A stretch of DNA of 64,000 nucleotides from Phytophthora sp. 'mugwort'. Lineage: Eukaryota; Oomycota; Peronosporomycetes; Peronosporales; Peronosporaceae. Within the stretch, counting starts at the first letter, position 1; each line of letters starts with the position of its first letter. Made by a program: the position numbers and the translations under genes. This document shows positions 10,442-21,713 of the stretch, one piece after another. The notes beneath the pieces were generated by a model that saw only the letters and a list, made by a program, of their open reading frames with translations, was not told where the DNA came from and did no database searches. Location of the stretch: NCBI GenBank assembly GCA_033558025.1, contig JAUCEF010000016.1:2046001-2110000 (forward strand), given 5' to 3'.

Positions 10442-11215
10442 GTGACGAACACGGAGCAGCCGAAGCAGCGGCAGACGCCGGCACAGCAGCATCAGAAGCC
10501 GTCGGCCCCGATGGAGCAGTTTGTGCCGCCGGTGAACTTCGGGCTCAAGATACCGAAGCCACGGGACCTGGACTGGTCCGGTTTCGCGAAGTTCTCAGGG
10601 AAGGAGGTATATGGTGACTTTAAGTCATGGGGACTGAGGTTCCTACAGAGACTCGCTGCAGCGCAGCAGATGAGTGGCGGAGATTGGCCGGAAGAATTCC
10701 GGATCATCGCACTAAATGAAAAACTCGGCGGTACAGCACTTTTGTACTTCGAGAGGATGCTCCCGCTGTGGACGATGGAGTTGCCCACGCTGGAGCACGT
10801 GATGAACAGGATGTTGGTGCCATACATGACGACGATCACGGCAACCAAGGGACTGCAGCTGATGACCGCTGAGAAACTGCAGAGCCGAACGTGGGCCGAG
10901 TACTTCCAGTACTTGACGTACGTCGCGGAACGCTCAGGATATTTCGAGCTGCACGTGTTGCAAAGTTTGTGCAAGTCGGCGCGCCGATCCACCTGCAGGA
11001 TGTCATGCTGACTCGATTGAGCTCACAGCATGTTGACTACTTGCAAAAAGCCACGCAGTTTAGTGGCCTTCGCCATCGAATATGAGGCGAACATGGGTAA
11101 ACAGGACAACCCATGTGGCCAAGGTGGCGGTGGTAACCGTGGTCGAGGCGGTCGGTACCAAGGTGGTGGCCGAGGAGATCAAGCAGTGCCAAAGTGTCAA
11201 CTCGAGTTTCGCTAG
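10442..11215 (+). pseudogene. Copia 1 gag region
   Basis: The frame at 10442-11011 begins with a Gln-rich leader and contains a gag-like helical core (LNEKLGGTALLYFERMLP, then WAEYFQYLTYVAE). The frame then shifts. A Gly/Arg-rich basic tail (GGGNRGRGGRYQGGG region, near 11121-11172) follows, as in many Copia gags before the zinc knuckle. No CCHC knuckle can be read. Gag would form the cytoplasmic particle that packages element RNA. Confidence 0.65.
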
Positions 11216-11237
11216 CCGTCGGTACTGGTGAAAAAAA

Positions 11238-11926
11238 CCAGACTCCTGCACCTGGATCCTGGATAGCGGGTCCAGCGTGCACTTAGTAAAGAACGAGAAC
11301 CTGCTCCGAAATGCGGCTGACTGCGATGAGCGTTACAGAGCCGCGGGCGGTGATTTAGTTCATGCACGCAAGAAGGGTACAGTGATTCTGCAGACCATCG
11401 TGGATGGCAAGGACGTCGTAGTGGAGTTATCGGATGTCTACACGCGGAGAACCTGTCCGACAACATCATCAGCTACGGCATCTTGGAGGAGAAGGGCGTG
11501 TACCTCAAGCGGTACGGTAGCAAGAGCTATGCACTCCAGGAAAGCAGCGGCGTGCGAATCTTCGAGGTCTACAGACGCAACAAGGTTCTCATCGTTGACA
11601 TCGTGGCCGAGATGAATGCGGAGACGGGAGTCAACGCAGTTACAAACGCAGTGAGAGCAGCTGGTGAATCGCTTCGGGACGCAATGACTGAAACGACATT
11701 GCAAAAGCTTCACGAACGACTAGGCCATCTAGCATACGATACGGTCGAGTGGATGGCAGACGCTGATGGATCTGGTACCCGGTTGACAAGCAGAGACCGT
11801 CTCAACTGCGTTACCTGTGCTCAGGGCAAACAGAGCAAGAACAACCAGTCCAAGAAGGACACGGGTGCAAACGCAACGATCGACAGATTAATGGCGACGT
11901 TGGCAGCGACATTAAGGGGACTATGA
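11238..11926 (+). pseudogene. Copia 1 protease and GAG-pre-integrase region
   Basis: The protease active-site block WILDSGSSVHLV is readable at about 11250-11290 in the frame that leads into the open frame from 11277. After a shift, the pre-integrase zinc block follows: LHERLGHLAYDTVEW with a downstream CVTCAQGKQSKN (about 11707-11845). This His/Cys arrangement is the integrase N-terminal zinc-binding module. At least one frameshift separates it from the protease. Confidence 0.7.
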
Positions 11927-12444
11927 CACCGAAGGGCAGACTCGGCAACAGGTACTTCATCAACTTTGTGGACTACTCGACTAACTATGTGCGTGTGTTC
12001 CTGGCCAAGAACAAGGTCGAGGCCACCAAGAAGTTCGAACACTTCTTGCTGTTCTTTGAAAAGATATTCAACTGCAAAATCCACGTGCTGCGCACTGATG
12101 GCGGCAAGGAGTACGTCGACACAGACACCTTCTGCAAAGAGGCAGGCATCAGACGACAGATCAGTGAAGCCGAGAATCAAGCTTGAAATGGCAAAGCAGA
12201 GAGAATGCATCGTACCGTGCTCAATGTCGCGATGGGCATGGTGTTCGCAAGCGGGTTACCCGTGTACTTCTCGGGGGACGCCGTGGAGTATGCTGCTTTC
12301 GTCCTCAACAGAAGCTCGTGCAGTGCGAATCCCAAGCGCATGTCACCGGTGGAGATGCTGACCCGCATCATGCCAAACCTGGCCGACATCGTCATGTTCG
12401 GGAGCCCGTGTATTGTTTACAGAGACCACGGCAAGAAGGCGTGA
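11923..12444 (+). pseudogene. Copia 1 integrase catalytic core
   Basis: INFVDYSTNYVRVF gives the first catalytic Asp, HVLRTDGGKEY the second, and NGKAERMHRT the Glu. A TGA at 12184-12186 lies just before the Glu block, where a sense codon is expected. The core continues to about 12444 with FASGLPVYFSGDAVEYA, the usual Copia sequence after the Glu. The three catalytic residues are present, but the stop makes the product non-functional. Confidence 0.75.
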
Positions 12445-12465
12445 CAGCCAAGAGTACAGGTTGGC

Positions 12466-13898
12466 ATGATTGTGGGGAAAGATGATGAGACGAAGGGCTT
12501 CAAGGTCTACCTGCCGAAGGACAGGATCGTGGTGACCACTCAGTACATTAAAAACGACGAGACGCTGGACGACAAGCAGAACGCGCAGCTGAGAGAGCAG
12601 CTGGAGCGTGAAGACCCTGAGCTGAAGAGATATGTTGATGATCGGGAGGAGGCCCTGAAGCGGAAGGAGCCGAACACAGCTCAGCCACAGACCGGCAAGG
12701 CGTCGGAAGTGCGCACGAGCAGCGAACCAATGACCAAGACGAAGAAGAAACGACCCCGAAAGAATCAAAGAAAAGCTGCAAGAAGAACAGCGCAGGAGAT
12801 CCAGCAGGAACAGGGGATCTGGCGATGGAGAAGAACATCTGCCCCCCCGATGAAGAAAACCCCACGCGTATGCGCACGCGCAGCATTGCAGCGAAGCATG
12901 TGCTCGTTGGCAGGGTGAATGTGGTCGTGCACAAGGACGCGAAGAACTATCGCGAGGCGATGAACGATCCTCGGGCAGAGAAGTGAAAACAAGGTATTAG
13001 AGAAGAAATCGAGGCCCTCGAGCAGAATGGCACGTGGGAGGTGGTGAAGAAGCCGCAGGGTGCGAAGCTCCTTCACAGCAAGTGGGTGCTCAAGGTGAAG
13101 ACGCACACCGATGGCACCATTGAACGGTACAAGGCGCGTCTGGTAGCTCGCGGAGACGAGCAGGAGTATGGCGTGAACTATACTTACACGTTCTCGCCCG
13201 TACTCGAATTGGTTTCGGCCAAGATCATTCTGGTAGTGTCACGCATCTGGGGTGTTCCGACGCGTCATGGTGATGTTCCGAGTGCGTACGTGAAGGCGAA
13301 AAAGGAGGCCAACCTGGTCATCCTTCTACTCATCCCCAAAGGCATGGAGTTCACGGAGGAGCAACTTCGAGCACTTGGTGTAACGAGCAAGTCCGAGCTG
13401 GCTTTGCTGCTCGAAAAGGGGCTGTACGGGCTCAAGCAGTCGGGTAGGTTGTGGAACCACCTTCTGCACAGCATCCTGGTGTCGCTGGACTTCCAGCAGT
13501 GTTACTCCGATAGCTGCTATGTGAAGATCGAAGAAGACGGCACTACTCTCGTTGGAGTCTACGTCGACGACATACTCGTCACCGGCACCAGCGTGGACAA
13601 GGTGTTGAAGTTCTTTGAGGACATGCAGGTTGTGGACCTGAAGGACCTCGGGATCGTGTCGAAGTTTCTGGGTGCTGCATTTCAGTACGACCAAGAGGAC
13701 GGCTGGATACTCGACCAGGAACAAGTGATTAACGAGATGTTGGACAAGTCTAACCTTGGCAAGGCGGCTGCGGTACGCACACCGATTGGTGGAGAACAGG
13801 ATAATGAGGATCATGGTGAGCTACTGCCAAGCGGAGGCGCTGGCACGCCTGGTTGTCCGACAGTGAAGACGTTCCAGTCATTGGTGTCCTTGTTGTAG
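12466..13898 (+). pseudogene. Copia 1 linker and reverse transcriptase
   Basis: A charged linker (12466-12918) leads into the reverse transcriptase, open from 13041 to 13898. Visible motifs are HSKWVLKVKTHTDG, RYKARLVARGDEQEYG, the HGDVPSAYVKA block, LYGLKQSGRLWNHLL, and the catalytic YVDD box at 13560-13571. The RT frame is the best preserved part of the element, but the linker is joined to it through a stop near 12916-12918 and an out-of-frame stretch. Confidence 0.8.
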
Positions 13899-14546
13899 AT
13901 CTCGCGGTGCACGAGACCTGACATCTCGTTCGCAGTTCACCGCGCGACACGGAACTCGCGCGCGCCAAGAGAGGCCGACTGGAGACTGGCAAACCGAATT
14001 CCCAAGTACCTGAAGGGTACTAAGGAGCTGAGGTTCATAATGAAAACGAGCGGAAATGCACTCGGTGAAGACGGCGCGCTGGTGGAGGCGTTCAGTGACG
14101 CCGACTTCGCCGCCGACAAGAAGGACAGAAAGTCAGTCAGCGGAGGCGTCATCATGGTCGCTGGCATTGCAGTGGCATGGCTGGGCAAGAAGCAGGCGGG
14201 TGTTGCACTTTCGACAATGGAGTCGGAATATGTAGCTGCCTTACAGACAACCGCAGATATGCTGGGTGTCATCGAGAGTCTGAAAGAGATCAAGCTGAAA
14301 GTGCGATCACCATCGGTGCTTCACGTCGATAACCCAGCTGCGATTGCTCAAATTGAAGGAGAAGATTCATCCGGGCGAGCAAAGCATATCGACACGCGCC
14401 ACAAGTTTGTGAAGGATTTCGTGAAAAGGGAGGTGCTGCACATTCAGTACTGCGAGTCCAGGAGCATGCGCGCGGACATCCTGACTAAGGTCATCCCAGC
14501 ACCACGACTTGATGAGCTTCGCGGGCTGATGATGCTGTCACGCTGA
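13899..14546 (+). pseudogene. Copia 1 RNase H domain
   Basis: A broken stretch at 13899-14039 carries the LVGR / TRPDI-type connection out of frame. The clean frame from 14040 to 14546 then holds the RNase H Asp block AFSDADFAADKKDRKSVSG, the acidic STMESEYVAA block, the HVDNPAAIAQ block and the KHIDTRHKFVKDFV block. The stop at 14544-14546 is 14 bp before the LTR, the normal Copia arrangement. Confidence 0.78.
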
Positions 14547-14560
14547 CCGCACGGAAGGAG

Positions 14561-14825
14561 TGTTAGAACTCGCTGGAGATACGTTGGCAGGAGAAACAAT
14601 GAGCAGAAGGAGAAACAACGAGCAGAAGGAGAACAACGAACAGAAGGAGAAAACAACGAGCAGAACAACGCCTCGCTCGGAACTTCGACGTGCTGCAGAG
14701 GTGTGAAGCAGCAGCTGAGTAGCAGCGATGCGCACAAGGTGAGCGACGGCCACTCGGCCTTTCATAAGCAATCAATACAATAGTCTTCAACTTCCTACGT
14801 AGAGCTCAAGCACCACCTGCGAACA
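14561..14825 (+). repeat. putative 3' LTR of Copia relic 1
   Basis: It begins TGTTAGAACT directly after the GGAAGGAG tract and ends near GCGAACA at 14825, giving a TG...CA-type LTR of about 265 bp. The 3' boundary is inferred from the terminal motif only, because no second copy is available for comparison. Confidence 0.5.
14591..14665. repeat. tandem repeat, four units of 18-19 bp
   Basis: Units of the form GAGAAACAACGAGCAGAAG start at 14591, 14610, 14629 and 14647. They lie inside the putative LTR. The array gives long spurious Leu/Val/Ser frames on the other strand. Confidence 0.75.
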
Positions 14826-15244
14826 GATTGCCGTTGCATGACGCGTCAACAATGGATGCTGCGAGGCACGTGAGCGCCAGGCGGACGGTAAGACGCGTAC
14901 ACATTGTTTGAGCTGTTCGCAGAGGAGAAAAACTCAAAATGAGCTGCATGCTCTCACCGCGAAGCCCAGGGACCGTGACTCGGATAATTATGATCTAGTA
15001 TTGTTGCTCGTGCACTGACGCTCATACGTAGGCACGTCCAGATGGCTCAGTACTTTACGTAATACATGTATCTTGCGGGGTTCGAGGCAACAGAATTTAG
15101 CAATTCATATCGTGTTACTGTCACGTTGTCTCGCAAACGTACCTTTACTGATGGGACAGAGCAGCAAATGATACCGTAAACCTTCGACATGTATTAAAAA
15201 TAGCTCTTGCTCTCTTGATGGGAAGGCGTAGCCTGTAGCTACTA
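14826..15244. other. no gene recognised
   Basis: Only short frames are present, with no conserved motif that I can see. Confidence 0.3.
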
Positions 15245-15431
15245 CAGTTCCCCCTCGCCAATTTAGTAGCTGTGCAATTTAATAAGCCATCCAACCTAAT
15301 ACGTTGAGACATCCACCGACTTCGCTCCCCACGATTATTTTGTATGGAAAGTCCCGCTCTGATAGTTAATAAGTTGTTGTACATGATACGAATTGCTTCC
15401 ACCAAAGGTATTAAATTGGCGAGGGGGACTG
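15245..15431. mobile_element. 187-bp MITE-like element
   Basis: The ends are inverted copies of CAGT(T)CCCCCTCGCCAATTTA: 15245-15266 on the left and the reverse complement of 15410-15431 on the right. They differ by one extra T and a few substitutions. Both ends are flanked by TA (15243-15244 and 15432-15433). Small size, no coding capacity, TIRs and a TA duplication fit a non-autonomous Tc1/mariner (Stowaway-type) element. Confidence 0.65.
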
Positions 15432-17295
15432 TACACTATCTGATACAAGCTGAATCATTATTAATGGTCAGCAGATAAAGATGATGCTGAAGGCAAATTT
15501 AAAGTCGATTTGAGATCGTACAACACCCGGGTAAGGATATAAATGCACAGTGCCCCCACCCCTCCCCAAAGTTGAAGAAACACAGTGATGAACACCTGCA
15601 TTAGGATCAAACACATGGACGAACAGCTCTATTGATATAAACAGCAAACAACGTATGTTTGCTCTGAAATGACTTATTTATCTGCCTGCACTGCTACCCA
15701 AACTACAGCACTTTTTGTCCAGGAATCACACGCTCCTAACCGGTGTAGCACATCATGTATTATTATATCGTAGTAGTCTGCAGGCGACGACCTAGCATAC
15801 ATTCTCCCTCGGGTCTACGATGTGGGGATGAATTTGGAGCTCGACCATTCCGTTTGCTCTGAGCTTCCAGAATCTTTGGCGCAATCTCCGTGGCTACGTC
15901 CCTAATTCCCACGGACGTCTCTGAGATCGCATTACCATAAAGCAGCGCTAGCAAGCAACCGAGCAATATCCTAGAGAGGACTACACTACAAAGAGCACCT
16001 AAACCAGTCTTAAGGACGTCAATAAATCAAGTCATGGGATGTTGCTCACTAAATAGTGAAAATTCTGCAGGCCATTCATACAATGTACGCAAGGATGAAT
16101 ATCGACGTGAAAAGATAATTGCTAATAACGATGCACTGTTATATTTGAGGTATTCGAGGGGCTGTTGAACCACATGAAAATGAATCCTAGTGGACGAGTC
16201 CATGGCCGAGGACTTTCTGCCAGATGCCCAGCGTGATCTAGAAGCTGACGATGCAAACGATGGATACGAGCAACATGTGGCTAGATGCCGAAACGTGTCC
16301 AAGAATACGATTAACAAAGGAACGATTTCAGTGGATGGAGCAGCCTGAATTATATAATATATAATTCAGCATGCATCGGCGCTAACAATATATAATACAG
16401 CATGGCAAGAAGAATCATAGGGCATCAATAATGAAACGCAGATCCAAGCGTGCATCGTTAACGTTATATGAGAGACTAAAAGCTATACGATATTTCCTTA
16501 TCTACGCTGCCTTACCATGCATATAATTTTATGAAATGTTTAATGTTCTTGTGGTCCCGCTGATAATTATCCGTCGTGACACCCGAGCATCCAATTCACG
16601 ATAAAGGCTCCTTTGTAGAGCGCCTGCAGTAACGACGTCGCCTAGCGCAAGACGGTCAGAAGTACGGAGCATCCATCCCACCTCAAATGAGACCGATATT
16701 TTAATATTGCCCGCATCACGCTCGCGATTGTGCAAGCTACTGGGATGTAGGAAGCAGGAAGGTCGGTTGGCTATTTATATTGCTCGCGTCTCGGCAACCA
16801 TTAATAGACGTAGTTTTTATAACCTCGACTGTTGACTTTTCAAATATCAGTGTACGTGATTTCGTTGCAACAGCGCCTCTCCCTACGGCGTTTCTTCTGG
16901 CATACGCTTTGAACGAAGACAAGTCAATTTTTCAGAAAATCTGTTCGGGTCACCGAAAAGTTTGGGCGTGCCGGTCGGAGTTGTGCAATGGAGCGCTAGT
17001 TACCAAAAAGAATAATCTTACTCGTGAAAACACCAAAATTCGTTCTACCCGCCAACGCCGGGTTCGTTAGGGATATGAACCTCGCTCACTCTCCCAGCTG
17101 GGACTCCGTTTAGTGAATGCTCTGTAGAGCTGTTTATGTTTCCGGATTCAAGAGCTGTATTGTGCATGGATAAAGCAGCGTTTGTAAGCGTGTCGCAGAA
17201 CCAGTGAAGAAAGTGGATCTCCTTAAGATTCGACTTAGCTGGCGTGACATAGTTGTGAACCTGAAATTCTGTGCGCTGCACATATTTTTTAAAGT
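15432..17295. other. long non-coding stretch
   Basis: AT-rich. It contains two nearby short copies of an AATATATAAT(A/T)CAGCATG motif (about 16355-16403). No frame over 100 codons or recognisable domain is present on either strand. Confidence 0.3.
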
Positions 17296-18012
17296 TTGTG
17301 GCCACTTTCGTTCGTTGTATCAAACGTTGACAGCATCAAAAGGCTGCTCTTTGGCTTGCTAGCTACCACAACTTTGTCTGAGTACGACCGGCTCCTAGAA
17401 GAGATCGGCGAAATGTTCCATGAATCTCGTAGTGTGAAGGTTGGCGGAGCAACAGAGACACAGACTGCTGCTGAGTACTTACGCATGATACACCCCACAA
17501 GCTGGACCAAGTTTGGAAACACTGCACTAACAGAAGAACAGTCTAGTAATAGCAAAGGAATGGAAATATGTCGAGGCATATGGTGCTTACCTGTGCGGTT
17601 TTCGCTGGACAAGTGCGATAAAGGCCAGAAAACGCAATCTTGTTAGCAGGCACTCAAGATAACCAAGTTTTTTATCTGGCTTCTCGTTCTATTCTGCACT
17701 TGGTCGTCGACACCTGCTAAGAAGAAGTCAAAAGCCGGTAAGTGGAAAGTGGGAAACCACACTGTGATGCATCGAGCAAAGCTCATGTTATACAGGCAAG
17801 TGCGGAATGCGACAGCATGCATAGTACAGAAGAGTACTGATTCTGTAATCTATGTCGAAGACATCGTATAAAGTCTCGAAGATAGAGACCCCGAAGAGGC
17901 TATCCATAATTCTCCAGTCCGTTTCCGTGACGAAAGCAAGGCTCGGATCACATTTGTTGTAAAATTAGCAGCAGGGTCTTGCACCCGTTGTGCTGACTGG
18001 CAATACCTACAA
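17296..18012 (+). pseudogene. possible MULE-like transposase scrap
   Basis: A 116-codon frame (17296-17646) is followed by broken continuations up to 18012. The last piece reads ITFVVKLAAG then CTRCADWQYLQQ. The latter resembles the first half of a SWIM zinc-binding motif found near the C-terminus of Mutator-like transposases, but the Cys-x-His half is missing. The sequence stops at the left end of the hAT element starting at 18013. The family assignment is tentative. Confidence 0.25.
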
Positions 18013-19330
18013 CAGGGGTCCGCCAAATTCAGTATGATATTGAATTGGGGGCAACCAACCACGGTAATAAAGACTGCAATTCAGAGACAAACTATAATAA
18101 AAAAAAATTGCCGCAATTTCAGTTGTATTGTTGCTTTATCGCCTTCCACGTCTGCCTTGGCCACTAGTGCCAGTTGGGGTCCCGATCGGGACCCACGCGA
18201 AGGTCCACGGGCCATACGACGCCGAGGTCTTCATGCCATGAGCGTATTCATTTCGTCCAGCACGTCCTCGTACGGCACCAAGAACTTGTTAACAGCCAGG
18301 TTAAACCGGTGGCTGACGCACTCAATCAGAGGCACGCCCATCTTGTTCGCAATGCATAGGTTGGTGCTACAGTTGTCGCCAACCAGGAACCCCACCATAT
18401 TCGTGGTCTTTCGTAGACGTCGAGGAGGTTCTCGAACAGCTGGATGTGAGCATCGGCAGTTTGCGTTCCATCTTCAAGCGATGATACGCCTAACAGCGGA
18501 AGGCGAAGCTTTCCATCCAGCATGTAAACAGCAGATAGCGCGACGTAATACACGCCAGCGTGTGACCAGCCGTCGAACATCAGGCCGAAGAGTGTTCCCA
18601 GCTCCTTCTCGAGCAACTTGCCGACTTCGATAGAGATGCCTCCCATGCCCTTCTTCACAGCCTTCGCAGTGACGGGTCGCAACTTGCTCATTGATCGAGT
18701 GAGCACATCTTCGCCCTCTTGGACAGGCATGTTCCTATCGATGATCCACCGGATTCACTGGGACAGATGGCTTGTTCCTCGGCTACGAAGCCAATCTCTT
18801 GGAGAGGACGGCTTGAGTTGCTGAGGTGTGACACGTACTGATCCTCATTGCCAGTGTGCTTTCCAGCCAGGAGCGCCATCAGGTTGGAGCAGCCGGATCC
18901 AGTCACTTGTATGCGTTTGTTGCCGCAGGTTACAGTGGAACTGTCCTTGGCCGAGCGAAGCGAAGAAGAAGGTAGCAAGATGCTTGTTGGAGACCATTGT
19001 AGCTAGTTGGAAGTTGGTTTGTGGCCTTAGTGCCGAGTGGAATTGCCGGGAGAGGCAGCTCTGAGAGCATTCTTAGCCAGTCGCTGTCGGTTGGCGTGGA
19101 TGTGGTGTGGAGAGCTCCATCAGTGATGTCATCATCGGTGCCCTGTGGAATCATCGAGTGATGATCTGCTGGTGGGCTCCAGTGGCCAGTCAATCGCACC
19201 CTTTTGCCATATTTATTGCCAATAATTTGGGCAATTTGGTATTGTATTGGACCTGGCCAAATCCAATAATAAAAATTACAATGCCAAAAATCAGTTATTT
19301 ACTGTATTGCAATTAATTTTCCGACCCCTG
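18013..19330 (-). mobile_element. 1.3-kb hAT element with CAGGGGTC ends
   Basis: CAGGGGTC occurs at 18013-18020, and its reverse complement GACCCCTG at 19323-19330, giving terminal inverted repeats of the CAGRG type seen in hAT elements. The adjoining 8-mers ACCTACAA and ATCTACCG match at 5 of 8 positions and may be a worn 8-bp target duplication. The interior carries pieces of a hAT transposase on the minus strand. Confidence 0.6.
18231..19199 (-). pseudogene. hAT transposase relic (second copy)
   Basis: Fragments run in order from high to low coordinates. A Ser/Thr-rich N-terminal frame is at 18930-19199. A worn BED-like finger region with CGNKRIQVTGSGCSNLMALL is near 18860-18930. The core frame at 18326-18730 has LFGLMFDGWSHAGVYYVALSAVY. 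A shifted piece at about 18231-18360 has GVPLIECVSHRFNLAV, the His block usual in this family. At least three frameshifts are needed, and the hATC C-terminus is absent, so the copy is internally deleted. It belongs to a different hAT lineage from the 3625-5508 copy, judging by the core sequence. Confidence 0.65.
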
Positions 19331-19338
19331 ATCTACCG

Positions 19339-19511
19339 TTTCAAGAAGCGTCAGCACTTATGCACAAGTGAACGAAATGGAAAGTAAACATGTATTTCGG
19401 CTGATAGCCTTACCGTGGTTTCACCTGCTTCTTCTGCCACTAGAATCTTCCTGCAAAGATTACCCACGAGAGGTACTTCAACCACAGCCCCTCTGACTAC
19501 ATCTCCCAACA
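19339..19511 (-). repeat. 3' LTR piece of Copia relic 2
   Basis: It begins TGTTGGGAGATG at 19511 (minus strand), immediately after GGGAAGGAG (19512-19520), and continues to the right border of the hAT element at 19330. It may be truncated there by the hAT insertion or an older deletion. Confidence 0.5.
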
Positions 19512-19559
19512 CTCCTTCCCTGTGCTGCGAAGATCTAGTCGCCTCCGACCAAACCGGTC

Positions 19560-20189
19560 TCCTCACGCAATGCCAGCACTCTCTCGCTCGGCAATGCTTT
19601 CGTTAGTAGATCCGCTAACATTTCCTTGTTTCCGACGTATGTCGACACCACAACACATTCCTACACGTAGTCTCGAAGGAACTTAACCCTTATGTCGATA
19701 TGTTTGGCTCTCGACGAGCTCACCTCGTTGGTTAACTGCTTCATCGCCGGCCGGCTGCTTATCCACCTTCATCTCGATTGGCAGTTTGACAACTCAGCCC
19801 AATCTCTTTGAAAAGCTCATTTAGCCCCAGTACATCTTGCCCGTCGATCGACGCTGCCATGAACTCTGCTTCTGCAGTAGACAGGGCAACTGCTGTCTGA
19901 TTCTTGCATTGTCAGTCGACTCTCATCCCTTGCACCTGTACAATCACGCCGCTTACCGAGTTGCAATCTTTGACTTCACCACCGAATCTGCAGCGGTCCA
20001 GCAGCACAATTTGACTTCAGCAATTTCTTTCGCGTCTTCCAGCAGCCGCAACTTCAAATCACGCGTTCCACTCAGGTACCGCGCAATTCGCTTCGCCAAC
20101 TTCCAGCCCTGAAGTGTCGGAGAATGAGTTCTCCTCGTAGCGCGATGAAAAGCAAACGTAATGTCCGGCCTAGTGCCACGCGAAATCAT
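19560..20189 (-). pseudogene. Copia 2 RNase H region
   Basis: SRGTRPDITFAFHRATR and KRIARYLSGTRDLKLRLL (19953-20189) lead into the RNase H domain. The domain continues in broken frames down to about 19560, with QTAVALSTAEAEFMAASIDG readable near 19840-19900. The open frame ends well before the LTR. Confidence 0.6.
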
Positions 20190-21125
20190 AGTAGACGGCC
20201 GACCAAGGACTGAAGATCCTTCACGGTGGGAATCTTGGGATCAGCTCCAGCTGTAATTGGCAGCAATTCACAGCTCATATCGCTAGTCGAATCGCCTATT
20301 TCGATAGGCAATCTCACGTTGTTGGCATTCTCCAGTCTGTGCGCGGCCAACATCTCGACGATAGCGTGTTCCTGATCCACCATGTATCCCTGCCGCTCCT
20401 CAAATTGGATCGGCATGCCCAGGAACATTTAAACTCGCCCTAAGTCTTTAAGCTTAACACCGCCATATCAGCAAAGAATGCATCGACCCGAGCGTCCGAC
20501 GTGGCCGTCGCCAAAAACTCGTCCACATACGTGCCGACAATAGTAATCCCGTCTTCATCAATCCTCACATACATGCATGAATCTGTCAAGAACTGAGAAA
20601 ACCCAAAGCCAAGCAGCGTTGGTGCAGCAATTTCCGCCACAACCTTTCCGCCTGCTTGATACCATACAGGCTCTGTCCGAGCAGCAATCCCAGCTCGCTG
20701 ACATCATCAACGCCAAGTTCTGCTAGTTCTTCGGCAGTGAATTCCATCCCATCAGGAATAAGCAGAAAAATCTTTAAATCTTCCTCAGTGGAGACCTTTA
20801 CGTAGGCATTTGGAACGTCTCCATGCCGAGCCGGTACGCCCCAAATCCTCCTAATAACCAGCACAACTTTGCCGCTCGGCAACTCCATCACAGCAGCGAA
20901 AGTCAGCAAGTAATCAACTCCGAATTCTTACTCGTTGCCGCAGGCTACTAGCCGTGCCTTGTACCGCTGGATCTCGCCTTCGCCGCTCCGCTTCTTATTG
21001 TACACCCATTTCGTGTGCAATCTCCGAACACCGGGGAACCTTGACCACCTTCCAGTTTTATTCTCCTCCAAAGAGGCGAGTTCCTCGCGCTCCACAGCGA
21101 TATATATTTCTCGCTCTCTGCGCAT
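20186..21125 (-). pseudogene. Copia 2 reverse transcriptase, catalytic box YVDE
   Basis: LHTKWVYNKKRSGEG and QRYKARLVACGNE open the domain (20928-21125). HGDVPNAYVKVSTEEDL and SLYGIKQAERLWRKLL follow (20586-20909). The frame at 20440-20640 carries TIVGTYVDEFLATAT, with YVDE where YVDD is required for metal binding. The 20186-20428 frame adds the RT C-terminal part. Three frame changes are needed. The Asp to Glu change would itself be expected to cripple polymerisation. Confidence 0.72.
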
Positions 21126-21713
21126 TTGCGTGTCGCAGCGAAGTTTGCAGGCTCTTTGCCATTACTGTGCACGTCATCCACACACACAGCACTGGCTGCC
21201 AGTGCTCCTTCCGATCCTCGGTCACGTGAGTTATCTTCATCATCAGCTTCTTTACGGCGTCTCGATTCTTTCCTTTTCCGCTTGGATCTCCTCAGCTTGG
21301 TTCTTCCGCCGTGATTTCGAACAGTGTTTCTCCTGTTCGCTTGACTGCTCCGAGCTTGTCGCGGTGGTCTTGTGGTCACGTGCGACGCCTCTCGATGACT
21401 CGGTTTCCTCTTCCTATGCCAACTGTCGCGAGATATGATCACTTTCGTTAAGGTCCAGCGTGTCAATGTTAATGACATGGTGAGTGAGAATCATTTTGCG
21501 TTTTTGTGGCAAATGCACGCGACACCCCTTGGTTCCTTCGCTCTTGCCGACTAGTTTCGTGGCTGTGACCTCTTCTTGAGATTCTTCTTGTTCGTGTCCA
21601 CATACACCGCGCAGGATGACCCAAAACGACGACGTCTTGCAAGCTTGGAGCACGACCCGTCAGCCTTTCCAGAGATGATTGGTGGCCTTCGTTCGCCCTG
21701 GTTGGGCTGCGAT

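Larger units (their letters stand above)
10442..14825 (+). mobile_element. Copia (Ty1-type) LTR retrotransposon relic 1
   Basis: Gag, protease, integrase, reverse transcriptase and RNase H appear in that order, the Copia order. They are followed by a purine-rich tract GGAAGGAG (14553-14560) and a putative LTR starting TGTTAGAACT at 14561. Numerous frameshifts and stops show it is dead. The 5' LTR was not found. Confidence 0.82.

Noticed and set aside
13326..13814. Long minus-strand frame inside Copia relic 1
   Set aside because: Mirror image of the reverse transcriptase coding frame, with no domain of its own.
14444..14790. Leu/Ser/Val-rich minus-strand frames near 14600
   Set aside because: Produced by the 18-19 bp tandem repeat in the LTR.
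15060..15100. GGGGTTCGAGGC resembling a tRNA T-loop
   Set aside because: No matching stems, anticodon arm or D-loop could be placed around it. No other tRNA-like sequence was found in the window.
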